Virus record (IMG/VR): IMGVR_UViG_3300017788_000224
Location: 1-20,490 of that record
Reading direction: 5' to 3' (one strand)
Source of the DNA: a virus
Length of the DNA stretch: 20,490 bases
A program made the position numbers and the translations under genes. Below the pieces are notes generated by a model. It was not told where the DNA came from. It saw only the letters and a list, made by a program, of their open reading frames with translations, and made no database searches. Positions 20,337-20,490 of the stretch are shown one piece after another. Numbering within the stretch: the first letter of the stretch is position 1; each line of letters begins with the position of its first letter.

Positions 20337-20490
20337 TTACTCGCCTTCGAATAGATCTAATGCTATGTTCCAGTGCTTGATGCGATCTTCTAGACCAATG
20401 GTTCCGCCATTGATCCTCTTGCTGAGCAGCACGATATCGCCTTGATCGCAGATAGCGTTCAAACCGTTTTTCCTCCAAAACCAACAGGCA
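20337..20490 (-). CDS. endolysin, GH19 (chitinase/lysozyme-like), C-terminal end
   Basis: The last 50 codons of a gene that enters from the right edge; the stop TAA is at 20337-20339. The visible part reads WFWRKNGLNAICDQGD, then LLSKRINGGTIGLEDRIKHW and a short tail. The combination of FW, LN-x-ICD and the INGG-x-x-GLEDR block is the C-terminal signature of phage GH19-type endolysins, which cut peptidoglycan glycan strands at lysis. The catalytic Glu residues would lie upstream, outside the window. The gene is followed one base later by the 637-aa gene. Confidence 0.82.
   Translation of the reverse strand, partial: ACWFWRKNGLNAICDQGDIVLLSKRINGGTIGLEDRIKHWNIALDLFEGE

Overview
The window is a piece of a tailed-phage genome of the T4-like (Tevenvirinae-related) myovirus kind, probably from an aquatic setting and infecting a Gram-negative bacterium. 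The evidence is a T4 gp43-type family B DNA polymerase next to a gp45-type sliding clamp, a DsbA-like late-transcription DNA-binding protein, the end of a GH19-type endolysin, and dense packing of small ATGA-overlapping genes of types that recur in marine and freshwater myophages. All genes but one lie on the minus strand, so the text below runs from high to low coordinates, in the direction of transcription. The host cannot be named from the sequence. Consensus sigma-70 promoters and a Sec signal peptide fit a proteobacterium.

Region A (20490 to 14789, minus): the C-terminal end of a lysis enzyme, then five large, repeat-rich, Ala/Pro/Lys-rich proteins (637, 381, 114, 360 and 299 aa). One ends in a LysM domain and one carries a DxDxDG motif. 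Four start with a short amphipathic leader followed by an (I/L)-x-E site, which looks like T4 capsid-targeting sequences. I infer virion or prohead-core proteins. The 111-nt leader between two of them holds hairpins, a late-promoter-like box and a short 23S-rRNA-like stretch.

Region B (14789 to 14381): a self-contained plus-strand cassette. It has a perfect TTGACA-N17-TATAAT promoter, one secreted protein with an HExxH motif, and a bidirectional terminator. It is organised like a moron.

Region C (14381 to 10306, minus): dsbA-like gene, small membrane protein, DNA polymerase and sliding clamp. The polymerase leader carries two hairpins with related 8-nt loops, one touching the Shine-Dalgarno, like the T4 gp43 self-operator. 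A strong sigma-70 promoter precedes the clamp gene.

Region D (10306 to 1, minus): a long run of overlapping metabolic and unknown genes. dpdA-like (TGT-fold DNA transglycosylase), queD, folE and queE form most of a 7-deazaguanine DNA-modification pathway; queC is not visible and could lie beyond the left edge. Interleaved are a GT-B glycosyltransferase, a short UDP-glucose-dehydrogenase-like protein, a phosphoribosyltransferase, a cupin, two HIT-family paralogues (one without the catalytic His), a CDGSH-like mini-protein and a possible GIY-YIG-fold protein. Coupling of dpdA to the polymerase and clamp genes suggests that genome replication and base modification are expressed together. At the far left the first 18 codons of queE occur twice in tandem, the first copy closed by a stop codon that abuts the real queE start.

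No tRNA gene, CRISPR array, insertion sequence or integrase is visible. No gene-free gap exceeds about 110 bases.
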